In this document: positions 1-8,269 of the stretch, piece after piece | Position numbering within the stretch: position 1 is the first letter of the stretch | Layout of the letters: each line of letters opens with the position of its first letter | Source of the DNA: Phycisphaera sp. | GTDB taxonomy: Bacteria; Planctomycetota; Phycisphaerae; Phycisphaerales; Phycisphaeraceae | Direction of reading: 5' to 3' | Length of the DNA: 64,000 nt | Assembly (NCBI GenBank): GCA_016125215.1 | Contig: WGMF01000007.1 | Coordinates: 1 to 64,000, forward strand | Position numbers and translations under genes: made by a program | Notes under the pieces: model-generated | What the model was told of the DNA's origin: nothing | Databases searched by the model: none | What the model saw: the letters and a program-made list of their open reading frames with translations, nothing else

Positions 1-80
1 AGATTTCACAGATCGATACAGATTGAAGATCGAGAATACCTGCCTTGAATCTGTGCCATCTGCGAAATCTGCGGTGACTG
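1..80. repeat. Dispersed 'cacagat...aatctgcgg' intergenic repeat, copy 1
   Basis: The segment is built of repeated cagatt/aatctg words. Its core at 42-76 aligns without gaps to 30762-30796, with 4 mismatches in about 35 bases. Both copies lie outside recognisable genes. The role is unknown; it looks like a dispersed non-coding repeat family. Confidence 0.6.
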
Positions 81-310
81 TATCGACGCTCACGATATTT
101 CCAAGCTGGCGTCGTGGATCATTCTGTTAGCGGATCTTAGTCGACGCGAACACAAGTTTTGATGCGGAGAGCGTTGCTCAAAATACCCCCGAGGAGGATG
201 GACCGACCCCCGAACAGGAAGAACTTAACGCAAGACTGATCGCTGAAGCTTGTGCCAAGAGGTTCGACCCGGACCCTGATCTCGACGCCATCATCAACTT
301 ATCATGGTCT

Positions 311-1345
311 TTGGATCAACAAATTGACACGGGAACGCTAAATCAAACCATCGAATCGGCGTTGTCCACTCAACCGGCGACGGAGCAAACCAACTGGCTC
401 GACGACCTGCCCGACCCGGCACCCCGGCGGGGAGGTGAGTTGCAGAAGTCACCCGTTTGGGGTGAGCCACGGGTCTGGGATCATCCCTATTTTGAGACCC
501 GCCCGACTCCTGAAGGCCACACCGTTTTGCTGCCGATGGGGATCTACGAAGGCGAAGACCCCGGCGTTGACGCATTCTGGGATTGGTACACCACAAACTT
601 CACTTCACTCCAACCCCCCACCGACATTGCAGGGAAGCTCGACACCGGTGTGTGGCGGGCTCTAGAAGCAATCGATCACATGCCCGATGTGATGTTCGAA
701 AGGTTGCTAGCCCAAAGACCCAGACCCTTACCTCACCCAGCCGTCTGGACCGCGACAATCTACAACTCCACACCACTACTCAATATTGGCGGACCCTACA
801 GTTCCAAACCACCTGCTGACCCAGCAGAATTGGTATCGGTGGACCTGGGCCGGGTCGATACATTGATCACATTCGATACCGCCGAGAACGCGGGGCTGTT
901 CATCGAGGCGGCACGAAGCAAGGGCCTCTCCGCTGTGAGATCGCCCGGTGTTGTGGCGACATCCGATGAAAGTATTATGAGCGTACGTGTCCATGCCGAC
1001 CGCGGTACTGTGATGTGGGCCGCGGGCAACGAACATGTGGTGTCAATCCAAGCCGTGACCTTGGCTGACCAGATCGATTACTACGATCACGATCCGGGCT
1101 TCAAGTGGTACGAGCATCTTCTGTCGCCATCTTCCATCTGGCAACCGCCGAGCATCCCCCCGGTGGTGGCCTCCGTATCTGATTCCACCGCCGCAAAGCT
1201 CTGGGCGTCGACTTTATCACAGCAGTCTCGTCTCTTCACCCACGTCTCGTTCGACACACTGCGTACACTCGACACAGGCGACAGCCCGTTTGGAAGCCAC
1301 AGTGACAGCGTGACCGGTTTGGCTTGGGACAACGTGCTGGACTGA
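311..1345 (+). CDS. Hypothetical protein, start uncertain, possibly 5'-truncated
   Basis: I do not recognise the family. The product is soluble and acidic, rich in Pro, Asp and Trp, with no signal peptide or membrane segment. The marked start is TTG; a TATCAT hexamer at 300-305 lies 5 bases before it. The same frame stays open back to 131 and reads like protein (DAESVAQNTPEEDGPTPEQE around 161-220), yet holds no ATG, GTG or TTG before 311. Either the gene begins at this TTG, or its original 5' end was lost next to the repeat at 1-80. The C-terminal half has mixed alpha/beta composition and ends in a Thr/Ser/Asp-rich tail. No function is proposed. Confidence 0.6.
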   Translation: MDQQIDTGTLNQTIESALSTQPATEQTNWLDDLPDPAPRRGGELQKSPVWGEPRVWDHPYFETRPTPEGHTVLLPMGIYEGEDPGVDAFWDWYTTNFTSLQPPTDIAGKLDTGVWRALEAIDHMPDVMFERLLAQRPRPLPHPAVWTATIYNSTPLLNIGGPYSSKPPADPAELVSVDLGRVDTLITFDTAENAGLFIEAARSKGLSAVRSPGVVATSDESIMSVRVHADRGTVMWAAGNEHVVSIQAVTLADQIDYYDHDPGFKWYEHLLSPSSIWQPPSIPPVVASVSDSTAAKLWASTLSQQSRLFTHVSFDTLRTLDTGDSPFGSHSDSVTGLAWDNVLD

Positions 1346-1480
1346 TCGTATTGTCGCACGGTGAAGCCAAACCGATGTGCGGTGCGGATTCTGGCGTTTG
1401 CGGTAACGACATCATTCGCATGAAAGCCGAGGGATAGCCAACCCTCGGCTTTGACGTGCGAGCACAGCCGCGCCGCAACC

Positions 1481-2197
1481 TCACGCGTTGCCGAAGCGTG
1501 TCTTGCGGATGCCCAACCAGACGAGGGTCTCGAAGAGCATGATGCTTGCGCCGGCCAGGAGCAGGAGCAGGCCGGTGGAGAGGGGGAGCGTCCAATTCTT
1601 CCACACGTCGGGCCAGAGGCGGTCGAGGGTGCCCGACAGGCGTGCGAGGGACAGCCCGATGCCGACCGCACCGGCGGGCAGCCAACCCACCCCCGCGTAG
1701 CACGCCACGCGCTCGGCCCTGGCAAAGGGCACACGCCAACCCTGTCGCCAGGAAAAATACACCACGCCCACGACCTCGATGTAGGTCAGAAGGTAGGCAA
1801 TCGATGCCACGACGACCGTCGGGCGCCACAGGCCCGCCCACGCCACGTACCCGCGCCACGCATGGACCACGCTCCACATCAGACCGGTGAACAGCACGCA
1901 GGTGAGCAGGAATATCTCGTCGCGCGTGTTGCCCTGGGGTGCCCGTTTTTCCTCGGGCAACGGCGGGAGTCGCAGTTGCACAAAAGCCTTGCCGGGGTGG
2001 AACGCCACCATGCTAAATGTTGCGATGAAACTCCCGGGGGTGATGCGGTGTTGCCAGGGCAGGCCGACGCGGTGGGCGGGGTCGGAGGCCTGAAGTTCGT
2101 GCCCGCACTCGGGACAGATTTGCGTGCTCTCCAATGACAAACCCCGCAGCGGGTAGCCACACTTTTCACAACGTGAATGATCCGAGGGGAATGCCAT
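1481..2197 (-). CDS. Zinc-ribbon multi-pass membrane protein
   Basis: 238 residues. The N-terminus carries a zinc-ribbon with two CxxC knuckles (CEKCGYPLRG, then CPECGHEL), followed by a short linker and about four to five hydrophobic segments from residue 75 onward. This architecture is common in uncharacterised planctomycete inner-membrane proteins; the ribbon should face the cytoplasm. The ATG at 2197 was chosen over a longer upstream frame because the extra N-terminal stretch is only the antisense of the next gene, and because TAGAAT lies 7 bases before this ATG, as in other genes here. It is divergent from the isochorismatase-like gene. Specific role unknown. Confidence 0.7.
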   Translation of the reverse strand: MAFPSDHSRCEKCGYPLRGLSLESTQICPECGHELQASDPAHRVGLPWQHRITPGSFIATFSMVAFHPGKAFVQLRLPPLPEEKRAPQGNTRDEIFLLTCVLFTGLMWSVVHAWRGYVAWAGLWRPTVVVASIAYLLTYIEVVGVVYFSWRQGWRVPFARAERVACYAGVGWLPAGAVGIGLSLARLSGTLDRLWPDVWKNWTLPLSTGLLLLLAGASIMLFETLVWLGIRKTRFGNA

Positions 2198-2249
2198 CGT
2201 CGGGATTCTATACCGGGTCGATGGGCTTGAGTGGGTGTAAACTATCCCC
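2198..2249. promoter_or_regulatory. Divergent promoter region with two leaderless-type -10 elements
   Basis: Only 52 bases separate two divergent starts. On the minus strand TAGAAT (2210-2205) ends 7 bases before the ATG at 2197. On the plus strand TAAACT (2238-2243) ends 6 bases before the ATG at 2250. No good -35 or Shine-Dalgarno is visible for either gene, so transcription probably starts at or next to each start codon. Confidence 0.5.
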
Positions 2250-2801
2250 ATGCCCATCCCGCGATTGAACCCCGACTCCTGTGCGCTGCTCGTCGTGGAC
2301 ATGCAGGAAAAACTGCTGCCCGCGATGCACGAACCCGACAGGGTGCTGCAACGCGTCGGGGTGCTGGTCGATGGTTTTCGCGTCCTGAACAAGCCGATCA
2401 TCGTGACCGAACAATACCCCAGGGGGCTTGGCCGAACCGTGCCCCAGCTTAGAGATAGACTCCCGCAAGGAACACTTCCGGGGGAGAAACTCAAGTTCAG
2501 CGCGTGCATCGAACCCGTCCGCAAGCAGCTATCCGACAAGATGGTGCGCAGTGTAGTGGTCTGTGGCATCGAAGCGCATGTGTGCGTGCTCCAGACGTGC
2601 CTGGACCTTGCGAATCTGGGGTTTGTCGTGTTTGTGGCGCACGACGCGGTGTCGTCACGCAAGGCCATCGACCGCGATACCGCCCTGCGCAGGCTCGAAC
2701 AGGCCGGCGTCGTCCCGACGACCGCCGAGTCGGTGTTGCTCGAACTGGTCCACGAAGCGGGCACGGACGCTTTCAAGAGCGTCCTGCCGATCATCAAATA
2801 A
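2250..2801 (+). CDS. Isochorismatase-family cysteine hydrolase
   Basis: A 183-residue single-domain hydrolase of the isochorismatase-like fold. The family uses an Asp-Lys-Cys triad: Asp17 in LLVVDMQEK, Lys80 in GEKLKFSAC, and Cys112 in VVCGIEAHVCVLQT, the last preceded by the usual cis-peptide region. The GIEAHVCV form resembles the ISOC1/YcaC-like branch rather than nicotinamidases, since the metal-binding His cluster of PncA is absent. Cytoplasmic; substrate cannot be told from sequence. TAAACT sits 6 bases before the ATG and there is no Shine-Dalgarno, which suggests a leaderless mRNA. Confidence 0.88.
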   Translation: MPIPRLNPDSCALLVVDMQEKLLPAMHEPDRVLQRVGVLVDGFRVLNKPIIVTEQYPRGLGRTVPQLRDRLPQGTLPGEKLKFSACIEPVRKQLSDKMVRSVVVCGIEAHVCVLQTCLDLANLGFVVFVAHDAVSSRKAIDRDTALRRLEQAGVVPTTAESVLLELVHEAGTDAFKSVLPIIK

Positions 2802-2825
2802 AATCATCTAACATATTGTAAGTTG

Positions 2826-4022
2826 TCACGCCCCCGACGGCACGACCGGCAACGGATACTCCCGGCCAGGCAGCACCCGACTTAGCGTCCTCTCGCAGGC
2901 CTCGACCACCCTGGCCACGCCGATCTCTTTCATACACCGCATCGCGTGCTCGTGACACGAAGTAAGCTGGCAGTTGGCACAGGGCACGTCGCTGCGCAGC
3001 ACCGTGTGGCCCACTCCCGTAGGCTCCCACAAGCCCGGCAGGTCACGCGAGGAAAAGACCGCTACGCAGGGCAACCCCACGCACGCCGCCAGGTGCATCG
3101 CCCCCGTGTCGTTGCCCAGATACATCGCACAACCCCGCATCACCACCGCCGAGGCGCGAACCCCCAGCCCCCCCGCCGCGACGTGACCCCTGCCCCACCG
3201 CCGCGTCATGTCCAAGACCCCGTCACGGTCGCCCGCACCGCCAAAGACCACCGGCTGAACATCGAACCGCCTGATGAGCGTGCCGACGGCCTCGATCAAT
3301 CGCTCATGCGGCCAGACCTTCGCGGGCATATTCGAGAACGGACCGATCGCAACCCACGGGCGGCCGCCGTCGATCGCCAGCGTCCTGCGCCAGCGGTAGG
3401 CCTCCAACTCATCACATGTGTTTAATGAAAGCCAACCGTCCGCGGAAGGTTGCACAGGGACACCCAAGCCCTCCCGCTCCAATCGGCGAAGCAGCAAAGT
3501 GCCCTCACGCTCGACCCGCACCAGCGCCATGCGACCAGGCACCCCCCGGCCGCGCGGCAGCGAGGGATACCCGCGCAGGCCCCAGATACGACTGATCCCG
3601 GTAGACCTGAAAAAGAAAAGGTCCCGCACACGTTGCCAACGCGATCGCCGGTTGTGTTCGAGATAGACCAGCCCATCAAACCGCCCCCGCCGGAGTCTCT
3701 GCCACAGGCGTACCTCGCGCATCGGCTGACTCATCGCCGACTGCGACCGGTTGTGTTTGCCCAGAACCAGAAAATCATCCACCAGCCCCGAACCCTCGAG
3801 CACGTCTCCCGCCCACGTCTGGTTGTGTTGCGCATCGCCGTGTTGCACACGGTCGCACAACAACGTGATCGTGGCCTGGGGGAACGCCGACCTCACCGCC
3901 GCCAGGGCCGGGAGCGCGACGAGGGTGTCGCCCAGAAAACCCAGGCGAAAGACAAGCAATCGCTTGATAGAGATCATCGCCGGCGTGGGGCTGATCGGGG
4001 TTTGAACGGGTGCGTCCTGCAC
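2826..4022 (-). CDS. Glycosyltransferase family 9 (heptosyltransferase-like)
   Basis: 398 residues from a GTG start. The N-terminal Rossmann domain begins LLVFRLGFLGDTLVALPAL, the typical opening of ADP-heptose:LPS heptosyltransferases. The C-terminal half has VFGGAGDRD and YLGNDTGAMHLAACVGLP, the donor-binding region, then VPCANCQLTSCHEH, a Cys-rich tail common in GT9. It probably adds a sugar to an outer-membrane glycolipid or related glycan at the inner face of the inner membrane. An internal ATG (3977) is possible, but TAAGAT ends exactly 6 bases before the GTG at 4022, supporting this longer start. The neighbouring GT2 gene on the same strand suggests one glycan pathway; the two are separated by a palindromic element. 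Confidence 0.85.
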   Translation of the reverse strand: MQDAPVQTPISPTPAMISIKRLLVFRLGFLGDTLVALPALAAVRSAFPQATITLLCDRVQHGDAQHNQTWAGDVLEGSGLVDDFLVLGKHNRSQSAMSQPMREVRLWQRLRRGRFDGLVYLEHNRRSRWQRVRDLFFFRSTGISRIWGLRGYPSLPRGRGVPGRMALVRVEREGTLLLRRLEREGLGVPVQPSADGWLSLNTCDELEAYRWRRTLAIDGGRPWVAIGPFSNMPAKVWPHERLIEAVGTLIRRFDVQPVVFGGAGDRDGVLDMTRRWGRGHVAAGGLGVRASAVVMRGCAMYLGNDTGAMHLAACVGLPCVAVFSSRDLPGLWEPTGVGHTVLRSDVPCANCQLTSCHEHAMRCMKEIGVARVVEACERTLSRVLPGREYPLPVVPSGA

Positions 4023-4037
4023 AACACCATCTTAATT

Positions 4038-4198
4038 AACATTGAACGGTGCGGTTGACTTTCAACTCCCCTCCCTCTTCCAGAGGGAGGGGTTGGGGGA
4101 GGGTGCTCAACGCTTGAAAGGCCGCGGAAACCCCCTCCCCTTGCCCCTCCCCCGTGGACGGGGGAGGGGGATAGTTATTCACCGCACCATTCAATGTT
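4038..4198. mobile_element. MITE-like palindromic element with 18-bp terminal inverted repeats
   Basis: Left end aacattgaacggtgcggt (4038-4055) and right end accgcaccattcaatgtt (4181-4198) are inverted repeats, 17 of 18 matching. Inside are two hairpins, one around the ctccctcttccagagggag type sequence near 4068-4096 and one around cccctcccccgtggacgggg near 4143-4170. There is no reading frame. It fills the gap between the GT2 and GT9 genes and is adjacent to the -10 element of the GT9 gene. Family assignment and mobility are inferred from structure only. Confidence 0.6.
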
Positions 4199-4214
4199 CA
4201 ACCATGCAATACGC

Positions 4215-5318
4215 TCACCAGAAGATCAACCGCCTGGCCAGCGACCAGTACGCCCCGAAGACGGGGTTGACGAGGTAACGCATGACCACCCCGTCGAGCG
4301 GGCCGAAGTCGATGCGGCCGGTGTGGTGGGCAAGGAACTGGGAGTCGGTGATTTTCCTTCGAGACTGAATAGCCCCGCGTTTCTCAAGCAGATACGTCCA
4401 CGACGTGGGCTTGAGGAAATACCCCACCGCGCGGCAGCGTGCCTTGAACACACCGTGCGTCACCGCATAAACCCACTGAAGCAACTCCATCGCCAAGAGC
4501 GCGGGTAACAGGAGCAGCAGCGTCCGCTTGCGATAGAACGTCAGCAAAAGCACCCAGCGATTGCGTTCGAGATATTCATAACGCTTGTTCGGCACGGCGG
4601 GCTGATACTTGTGATAGACCACACTCCCGGGCACGGTGTGCACCGCGTGCCCCGCCATGCGCAGCTTCCACGACAGGTCCGTGTCTTCGAGCATGGCAAA
4701 GAAAACTTCATCAAACAGCCCGACCTCGCGCAATAGCGCTGTCCTGACCATCACCGCGGCGCCGGAGGCGTAGTCCACGTCATAAGGCTGCGTGACGGAC
4801 GGATCGACAGGCTCTCCCACCGCCGTGACAAAACCAAAGCCCAGGTAGTGCGAACGGTTGCCGCGCGTGTTGTAACAATCGGGCTTGTCGTGCAGGAGCA
4901 GTTGCGACTGCGCCGCGCCGACCCCGGGATGAGTGTCGAGATAACCCGCTAACTTTGCGGACCAGCCGGGCGTGACGCGCGTGTCCTGGTTGAGTAACAC
5001 CATGTAAGGGGTGTCGGGGTAACGCTCCTGGATATGTGCCCAGCCCGCGTTGTTCCCGCCGGCAAAACCGTGGTTGGCGTCGAGTGTGACCACCTCGACT
5101 TCGGGGTAACGCTCCCTGACGAAATCCACAGAGCCATCAGCCGAGGCGTTGTCGACCATAACGAGATGTTGTTTCAGCCCCGCGGCCCCCGGGTCGTCCA
5201 GCACCGAACCGAGGCATTCGTCGAGATACTTTTTCCCGTTGTAACAACAGATGAGCACAACCACGCGCGGCGCGGGTTTCGTCACTCCATCACTCACCTG
5301 ATATACCGGGCCGGGCAT
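4215..5318 (-). CDS. Glycosyltransferase family 2 (rhamnosyltransferase-like)
   Basis: 367 residues. A GT-A domain at about 15-250 shows VVVLICCYNGKKYL, the acidic VDNASADGS, the NHGFAGGNNAGW segment typical of WbbL-type rhamnosyltransferases, LLNQDTRV (metal-binding DxD-like), and MLEDTDLSWKLRMAG (catalytic ED region). A hydrophobic stretch near 275-300 probably anchors the C-terminus to the membrane. It likely transfers a sugar during synthesis of surface polysaccharide or lipopolysaccharide, together with the GT9 gene upstream. TATCCT ends 6 bases before the ATG. Donor and acceptor unknown. Confidence 0.87.
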   Translation of the reverse strand: MPGPVYQVSDGVTKPAPRVVVLICCYNGKKYLDECLGSVLDDPGAAGLKQHLVMVDNASADGSVDFVRERYPEVEVVTLDANHGFAGGNNAGWAHIQERYPDTPYMVLLNQDTRVTPGWSAKLAGYLDTHPGVGAAQSQLLLHDKPDCYNTRGNRSHYLGFGFVTAVGEPVDPSVTQPYDVDYASGAAVMVRTALLREVGLFDEVFFAMLEDTDLSWKLRMAGHAVHTVPGSVVYHKYQPAVPNKRYEYLERNRWVLLLTFYRKRTLLLLLPALLAMELLQWVYAVTHGVFKARCRAVGYFLKPTSWTYLLEKRGAIQSRRKITDSQFLAHHTGRIDFGPLDGVVMRYLVNPVFGAYWSLARRLIFW

Positions 5319-5336
5319 CGCCAGAGGATACCGCGA

Positions 5337-6128
5337 TCATTCCCCGTTCGTGCCAACGCCCGGGTTGCCGGTGTCTGGCTTTGAGGTCGGGCGTTTGCGG
5401 GCCGCGTGTGTGCCGACGCCGATGCGTGTGCCCTCGACGGTCTGGGCCTTGGCTTCGTCGGTCATCGTGGGCTGACGGACCCAGCACTCCTCGTCGTAAC
5501 ACTCTTTGACCATCTTGACCGCCTCCTCGACGCTGTCGGTGACGCGGAAGATGAGCAGGTCCTGCTTGTCGATGTTGTGGAATTTTTCGAGCATGGTGCG
5601 CTGCATCCAGTCGACCAGGCCGTCCCAGAAATCGTGGCCGATGCAGATCACGGGGAAGGGGTCGACCTTGAGCGTCTGGATGAGCGTGAGGGCCTCGAAG
5701 AACTCGTCCATCGTGCCAAAGCCACCGGGGAAACAGATAAACCCCTTGGCGTATTTGACGAACATCACCTTGCGGACAAAAAAGTAATTGAAGGTCAGCT
5801 CGATGGTCTGGAAGGGGTTGGGGTGCTGCTCCATCGGGAGCGTGATGTTCAGACCGATGGACTGCCCGGTGGCGTCGTAAGCGCCGCGGTTGGCGGCCTC
5901 CATGATGCCCGGCCCGCCGCCGGTGATGACCGCAAAACCACTCTCTTGCAGCAACCGACCACACTCGACCGCCTTGCGGTAGTACGGGTCGTCGGGGTTC
6001 GTCCTCGCCGACCCGAAGACGGTGACCGCCGGCCCGACGTCGTTCATGGCTTCAAAGCCATCGACAAACTCCGCCATGATGCGAAACAACCGCCACGTCT
6101 CCCGAGAGATGTCCTGATCGTATGGCAT
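5337..6128 (-). CDS. LOG-family (TIGR00730-type) nucleotide phosphoribohydrolase
   Basis: 263 residues of the Rossmann-like 'lysine decarboxylase-like' fold. The diagnostic motifs are GGGPGIMEAANRGA and CFPGGFGTMDEFFE (PGGxGTxxE), which bind nucleotide monophosphate and carry the catalytic Glu. Family members cleave nucleoside 5'-monophosphates to base plus ribose 5-phosphate; cytokinin activation is known for some, but substrate here is open. It resembles the longer bacterial class (about 230-280 residues). The start at 6128 beats a frame beginning at 6158 because TACAAT ends 7 bases before this ATG. It stands close to the GT2 gene on the same strand. Confidence 0.85.
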   Translation of the reverse strand: MPYDQDISRETWRLFRIMAEFVDGFEAMNDVGPAVTVFGSARTNPDDPYYRKAVECGRLLQESGFAVITGGGPGIMEAANRGAYDATGQSIGLNITLPMEQHPNPFQTIELTFNYFFVRKVMFVKYAKGFICFPGGFGTMDEFFEALTLIQTLKVDPFPVICIGHDFWDGLVDWMQRTMLEKFHNIDKQDLLIFRVTDSVEEAVKMVKECYDEECWVRQPTMTDEAKAQTVEGTRIGVGTHAARKRPTSKPDTGNPGVGTNGE

Positions 6129-6213
6129 GGGTGTGATTGTAAGCCATCGGCGGCGCATAAAAAAGGCCGAGCCTTGGCAAGGCGCAGCCGAAGGTCAACA
6201 GGATCGGTTGAAA

Positions 6214-6993
6214 TCAGGTGGTCCACCGACGATTCAAGACCACGGCACCCGCAAGAAACGCGAGCAACGCCGAACTTGTGGGTTCGGGCACGAGGTTGGA
6301 CTGGACGTGCTCGATGGCCGCTTCGTGGGCTTCTTCGTCATACGTCCCCAGACCGTGCACGAAATAGACCGGCTCGGACACGAGTGAACCGACATGGATC
6401 TCTAGCGACCAGAGGTAGAACCCCGTAGCAGGCGCGGAGGCGTCGGTGTTGTAGACGCTAAAGTCGATGTGCTTGTGGAGGAAGCCGTCGCTGCCGGTGG
6501 TGTCGATCACGAAACCCGTCACGTCGGTTGCCGAGCCGTCCAGGATGCTTGAGAAGATGACGGTCGGCGACTTGGCGATTTCCAGGACCGTCGGGCCTGT
6601 GACCGGTGTGAAGTTCACGCCGCCGGCCCCGTCCCAGTGCCAGAGGTTGGAGGTGCTCGAACCGAGTGTGAACGCCAAGGCGTCGAAGCTGACCGAAGTC
6701 GATCCGGGCAGCGTCGAGTAACCGGCCGGCAGACCGCCGAGGCTGCTCGACAGCGCGTTGAAGCCCGGCTCATCAATGGTCCACACGTTGCCGAACGGCC
6801 CCTCGAACTCGCCCTCGTAGACGCGGGTATCGAGGTTCACAACGTTGCCCCCGTCGAAATCATATTGACCGGTAGCCAGGGGGTTGCTCGGGCCGATGGC
6901 TATCAAGGCGTCGGCGTGTTCGGCGCGGGCGGTGCCGATCGCACAGGTCAACATCAAGGCCATACCGATGATGGGATGTTTTGAAATCTTCAT
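6214..6993 (-). CDS. PEP-CTERM sorting-domain protein
   Basis: 259 residues. An N-terminal signal peptide (MALMLTCAIGTARAEHA with cleavage after ARA) is followed by a Gly/Asp/Thr-rich extracellular domain with no cysteines. The C-terminus is VPEPTSSALLAFLAGAVVLN then RRW, the classic PEP-CTERM tripartite signal: PEP motif, hydrophobic helix, basic tail. Such proteins are exported and processed by an exosortase. None is encoded in this window. Function of the exposed domain unknown. The adjacent pseudopilin is on the same strand. Confidence 0.85.
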   Translation of the reverse strand: MKISKHPIIGMALMLTCAIGTARAEHADALIAIGPSNPLATGQYDFDGGNVVNLDTRVYEGEFEGPFGNVWTIDEPGFNALSSSLGGLPAGYSTLPGSTSVSFDALAFTLGSSTSNLWHWDGAGGVNFTPVTGPTVLEIAKSPTVIFSSILDGSATDVTGFVIDTTGSDGFLHKHIDFSVYNTDASAPATGFYLWSLEIHVGSLVSEPVYFVHGLGTYDEEAHEAAIEHVQSNLVPEPTSSALLAFLAGAVVLNRRWTT

Positions 6994-7067
6994 AAGAAGT
7001 CACTCAGCTTTCTCTGGTTGATCGCCGTCGGATAGACGGCTGGTGTTGGGGGATTGTGAAGGTGCGA

Positions 7068-7814
7068 CTATCGAGCCTTCCAGGGATCGAAGTTGTTGGT
7101 ATCGATGTCGGTGCAGACTTCCCTGAAAGCCGCGCTGCGTGCGTGGCCATCGAGGAAGCTCCAGTTGCTCACGGCGTTGGGTGAGCCGGCCTCACCTTTG
7201 ACCGCGTGGGTCTGGCACTGCGTGGAGGCTTTGAAAGGTGGCGACGGGTGCGACAACCAGTTTTCCACATGCGGGTGGTCCGCGCCGGCAAAATCGCCGG
7301 TGAAGGCCATGATGAGGAAGTGAATGGTCGCCGAGGGCCGTTCCACGTTGTCGTAGGTGTACCCGGGCCAGTTGGTGTTGTAGCCCGGGCCCCAGGGGTT
7401 GGTGATGGTGTCGAGGAAATTGTTGATCCCGTAACTTGTCACCCTCCGCTGGTCTACCGGCGCGCCGGGGATGGGGTCGCCTGCCGGTGCGGGCCCCCAG
7501 TGCGGGCTGTTATCCAACGGCGAACGCGCGGTGATGTCTGTGCCATACTTCTTGGCAAGCGTCACGAACCACGGATCGAACGTGCCGTGGACGACCCCGC
7601 CGTGCGAGAGGTTCGCCTGGATCAACTGGCCCTTGTTGTCCACGACGTAAGCCGCGTGGGCGGTCTGCATCTGCCGCATGTTGCTCAGGCATCGAAGCGC
7701 CCGTGCCGATTGTCGGGCGCTGCCCAACGCGGGGATGAGAACCCCCACCATGAGCGCGATGATTGAAATCACCACAAGCAGTTCGATTAAGGTAAAGGCC
7801 CGGTGTGAGCGCAT
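7068..7814 (-). CDS. Prepilin-type N-terminal cleavage/methylation protein (pseudopilin-like)
   Basis: 248 residues. It opens with AFTLIELLVVISIIALMVGV, the type IV prepilin motif: cleavage before Phe, Glu at +5, then a hydrophobic helix. The C-terminal region contains a His followed by WSFLDGHARS, the H..DG signature of the abundant planctomycete pseudopilin-like family. It should be processed by a prepilin peptidase and anchored in the inner membrane, perhaps as part of a type II secretion-like or pilus-like assembly. An AGGGAGA Shine-Dalgarno lies 7-8 bases before the ATG. No assembly genes are nearby. Confidence 0.85.
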   Translation of the reverse strand: MRSHRAFTLIELLVVISIIALMVGVLIPALGSARQSARALRCLSNMRQMQTAHAAYVVDNKGQLIQANLSHGGVVHGTFDPWFVTLAKKYGTDITARSPLDNSPHWGPAPAGDPIPGAPVDQRRVTSYGINNFLDTITNPWGPGYNTNWPGYTYDNVERPSATIHFLIMAFTGDFAGADHPHVENWLSHPSPPFKASTQCQTHAVKGEAGSPNAVSNWSFLDGHARSAAFREVCTDIDTNNFDPWKAR

Positions 7815-7864
7815 AGCGCACTCTCCCTGTAAGAGAACCCCGATTCGTCTGGCACACGGTGGGA

Positions 7865-8269
7865 TCAGGAGAAGCGCAGCGGGGGTCCGCGACCGGGAGG
7901 GAGAGGTGAGGCGATGCGTGTCTGAATCTGTGGCGCGGTCGGTCGGATGAACTCGACCACGCTTGTCAGCAGAATCGGCGGGGGAACCAAGTCCAGAGAA
8001 TGGGCACGCAAGCCCGAGAGCAACCAGCAGGTCGGACAGTCATGGCGTCCCAGAGGTGTTGTCGGCTTCTTGTGGGACTGCGAGGGATTCTCGTGGTCGT
8101 GGGTGTAAGTATGCCCATGACAATCCACGTCGGATTGCGTATCGACCAAGGACTGATGCCCGGTGTGCGATGTGTGATCGATCCCGACGTGTAGCGCTTC
8201 GCCCACGCCGACCAGGCTCAGGCAAAACACGCCCAGCACCACACGGATTGTCAACGACCCTCGCTTCAT
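7865..8269 (-). CDS. His-rich small exported/membrane protein coupled to a Fur-family gene
   Basis: 134 residues. A hydrophobic N-terminus (SLTIRVVLGVFCLSLVGVGE) may be a signal peptide or anchor. The central part is very rich in His (HTSHTGHQS, CHGHTYTHDHE) and followed by HDCPTCWLLSG, reminiscent of DUF2946-like small metal-related proteins; then a Pro-rich tail. Its ATG overlaps the stop codon of the Fur-family gene (ATGA at 8269-8266), so the two are translated together. The plausible role, inferred from context, is metal binding or metal transport at the envelope, under control of the partner regulator. Confidence 0.68.
   Translation of the reverse strand: MKRGSLTIRVVLGVFCLSLVGVGEALHVGIDHTSHTGHQSLVDTQSDVDCHGHTYTHDHENPSQSHKKPTTPLGRHDCPTCWLLSGLRAHSLDLVPPPILLTSVVEFIRPTAPQIQTRIASPLPPGRGPPLRFS

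Noticed and set aside
2198-2797. N-terminal extension of the zinc-ribbon gene frame
   Set aside because: This part is antisense to the isochorismatase-like gene and lacks zinc-ribbon homology; the ATG at 2197 has its own -10 element.
5406-6428. 340-residue plus-strand frame across the LOG and PEP-CTERM genes
   Set aside because: It spans two recognised minus-strand genes and has no family motifs.
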